Part shown: positions 33,938 through 35,357 of the stretch, piece after piece
How the letters are laid out: the number at the start of each line of letters is the position of its first letter
How positions within the stretch are numbered: the first letter of the stretch is position 1
Assembly: GCF_000003605.2 (NCBI RefSeq)
Contig: NW_003150760.1
Location: forward strand, 132,591 to 167,947
DNA from: Saccoglossus kowalevskii
Taxonomy: Eukaryota; Hemichordata; Enteropneusta; Harrimaniidae
Direction of reading: 5' to 3'
Length of the DNA stretch: 35,357 nucleotides
Notes under the pieces: generated by a model
What the model saw: the letters and a program-made list of their open reading frames with translations, nothing else
Database searches by the model: none
Told to the model about the DNA's origin: nothing
Program-made: the position numbers and the translations under genes

Positions 33938-34499
33938 TATATGAGCGTTTCTCTAGAATTACGCACGTGCCAGAGGAATGATTAACACAGGCAATCACAG
34001 GCGCATATTTACAACGCTTATTCATAAATTTGATATAAACGGAAGAGTTCGAAGGTCATTGGTATGTACAAATGAATATATGTTTAAAGGTCAACAGCTC
34101 CTGATGCATTTCGGGAAGGGGTATTTTCCTGTGACGTATCTTGTATCAGCGTTGGCAGAAGTGTATCTAGAATCTTCTCGGGACTCAATTAGATCGCCAT
34201 TGAGGGATCTTCGGCCAGAAATTTACGTTTTTTTCCCCAAACAGTTACTTAAATGTTTCTATTCCTAACATAGGGCAACAAACATCGGCCTGACCGTGAA
34301 AATGGAGATTAAAACATCGGTGAATACCAGTATACCCTAACAGTGATGTGCTATTCTTTTTATTCATTATACATCACTGAGACCACAGGAAGTTAAGAAG
34401 AGCTCTTCAGGGTTTATTTAAATCCACCATGGTTTTCAAACATTACTCTAATCAAATATTTTTTTGGGATGTTAATCATAGCGCTTAAATTCACGTGAC
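33938..34499. other. No gene recognised
   Basis: A 96-codon frame at 33978-34268 has fairly normal composition (FKGQQLLMHFGKGYFPVTYL) but no family I recognise and no flanking gene context, so I leave it unassigned. Confidence 0.4.
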
Positions 34500-34912
34500 A
34501 TGTTATACTTTTATTCGTAATATTGGCCACTTCCGTGTTAGCTTAACGAAATGTGACCGCCGAACTACGTGTTCAATCAATTCTGAAACTCAGCCCCACC
34601 AGCTCATATTATTAAGTATTATGATAACAAATCACAGCATTCTTATTAAGAAGGGGGCAAGGGGGTAGCTGGTACAGTTTTACGGAAAATAAAAAGGGAT
34701 TTTTACAATTTACAAAGAAAAAAAGACGTTTTTACAATTTACAGTTATAAAAAATGGAACATTGAATGGTCCGAAGAGCTCTCCGCCATCACACGACCAT
34801 CTGAGTTGTTCTTTCGTTCTGTTTGTTTGTTCATTATTACTTCTCTGTACACGTCCTTGTTATCCGCCATTAAACTACGTCCGCACAATACAGCATTGGT
34901 TTGTCTCAATTG
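34500..34912 (+). repeat. Probable 5' LTR of retrotransposon
   Basis: Placed by position only, since it ends just before a primer-site-like TGGTGGCAGCG (34916-34926) and 220 bp before gag. The start at TGTTATACTTTTATTCG (34500) is a guess. No 3' partner is in the window. Confidence 0.35.
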
Positions 34913-34915
34913 CCG

Positions 34916-34926
34916 TGGTGGCAGCG
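34916..34926 (+). other. Putative primer-binding site
   Basis: TGGTGGCAGCG, complementary to a tRNA 3' end CGCTGCCACCA. It lies between the probable LTR and gag. Confidence 0.45.
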
Positions 34927-35136
34927 TAAAGAGCCTACGTCGACACTTGTGACTTCAACAAATAGAAGACTAAAGTCAAGCCTTTCACCTGTGTGATTGA
35001 TGTGGACATTTTGTCGGAACAAAGACAGTTTTTGAGCTAAGTAGTTTTCTTGTTTTTGCGACCCTTGTGTAGTTTCAAGTTTGTTTGTGATATTGCTGTG
35101 CACCATTGAACCCTGATTTGACTCATTTAAACTATT

Positions 35137-35357
35137 ATGGCATCCACTCGCGCTCCAAAACAATGGCAACTCACCAAAAATGAAACCACTAATTCATTTG
35201 AAAACTGGAAACAGAATTTATTGTATATCCTCTCACACGATAACAATTTCTCGACATTCCTTGTTGATGGATTTGAATGGAAGAAGAAAAATACTGCCGA
35301 CTCAACTAGAGGATTACAGGATGATGGAAGCCCCATCCCCGCCGATTTGAGAAAAAC
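35137..35357 (+). CDS. LTR retrotransposon gag, N-terminal part
   Basis: Opens at ATG 35137 and stays open to the window end (73 codons). It reads KQWQLTKNETTNSFENWKQN, then LLYILSHDNNFSTFLVDGFE and LQDDGSPIPADLRK. The pattern W.LT..E....FENWKQNL.Y.LS.D..F..FL is the start of a capsid-like gag that I know from retrotransposons of aquatic invertebrates. It would coat the element RNA in cytoplasmic particles. The frame is intact as far as seen, in contrast to the other elements here, so this copy may be young. The superfamily cannot be settled without pol. Confidence 0.7.
   Translation, partial: MASTRAPKQWQLTKNETTNSFENWKQNLLYILSHDNNFSTFLVDGFEWKKKNTADSTRGLQDDGSPIPADLRK

Overview
This is a gene-poor, AT-rich stretch of a eukaryotic nuclear genome. 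The evidence is introns and split reading frames, metazoan-type retrotransposons (a two-ORF LINE, a BEL/Pao LTR element and the gag of another LTR element), several TIR elements, and an assembly gap of 146 Ns. The mobile-element mix fits an invertebrate animal, possibly a marine lophotrochozoan, but nothing in the sequence fixes the species.

Layout. 1-2870: no gene seen. 2879-3195 (+): a likely terminal exon of an unidentified protein. 5939-6930: a 992-bp non-autonomous element with TIRs flanked by TA, mariner-like. 7147-8426 (-): a three-exon gene model (about 195 aa, phases compatible) whose C-terminal part has a weak death-effector-like pattern. 9110-9313: a small inverted-repeat element. 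About 9930-26830: a 17-kb array of degenerate repeats. 26832-30593: a decayed BEL/Pao element. 30655-31060: a LINE reverse transcriptase fragment. 31060-34490: mostly unassigned, with two candidate exons, an orphan array fragment and a GC-rich inverted-repeat element. 34500-35357: 5' end of an LTR retrotransposon, with gag running off the window.

The array is the most unusual part. Read on the minus strand, its copies contain exon-like cassettes. Block X (about 35 codons) starts with ATG, and block Y (105 or 120 nt) is bounded by AG and GTGAGTA and is phase 1 at both ends. Some copies also carry a block Z of 45 codons or a block W ending in a shared stop. Several copies are open and align codon by codon, while most carry stops or indels. 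The simplest reading is a tandemly amplified and decaying two-exon coding unit, or repeats seeded by one; I do not recognise the protein. Two long copies (A about 14870-18600, B about 18950-22330) form a recent tandem duplication that is nearly identical in some segments and much more diverged in others. A diverged relative C lies at 25040-26340.

Mobile elements date the array. A 2.8-kb LINE (11859-14655) interrupts one repeat unit and is flanked by a 10-bp target duplication made of array sequence, so the array existed before it. The N gap is flanked by the same 182 bp on both sides, which points to contig ends that should have been merged. No bacterial-type operon, CRISPR array, rRNA or convincing tRNA was seen.
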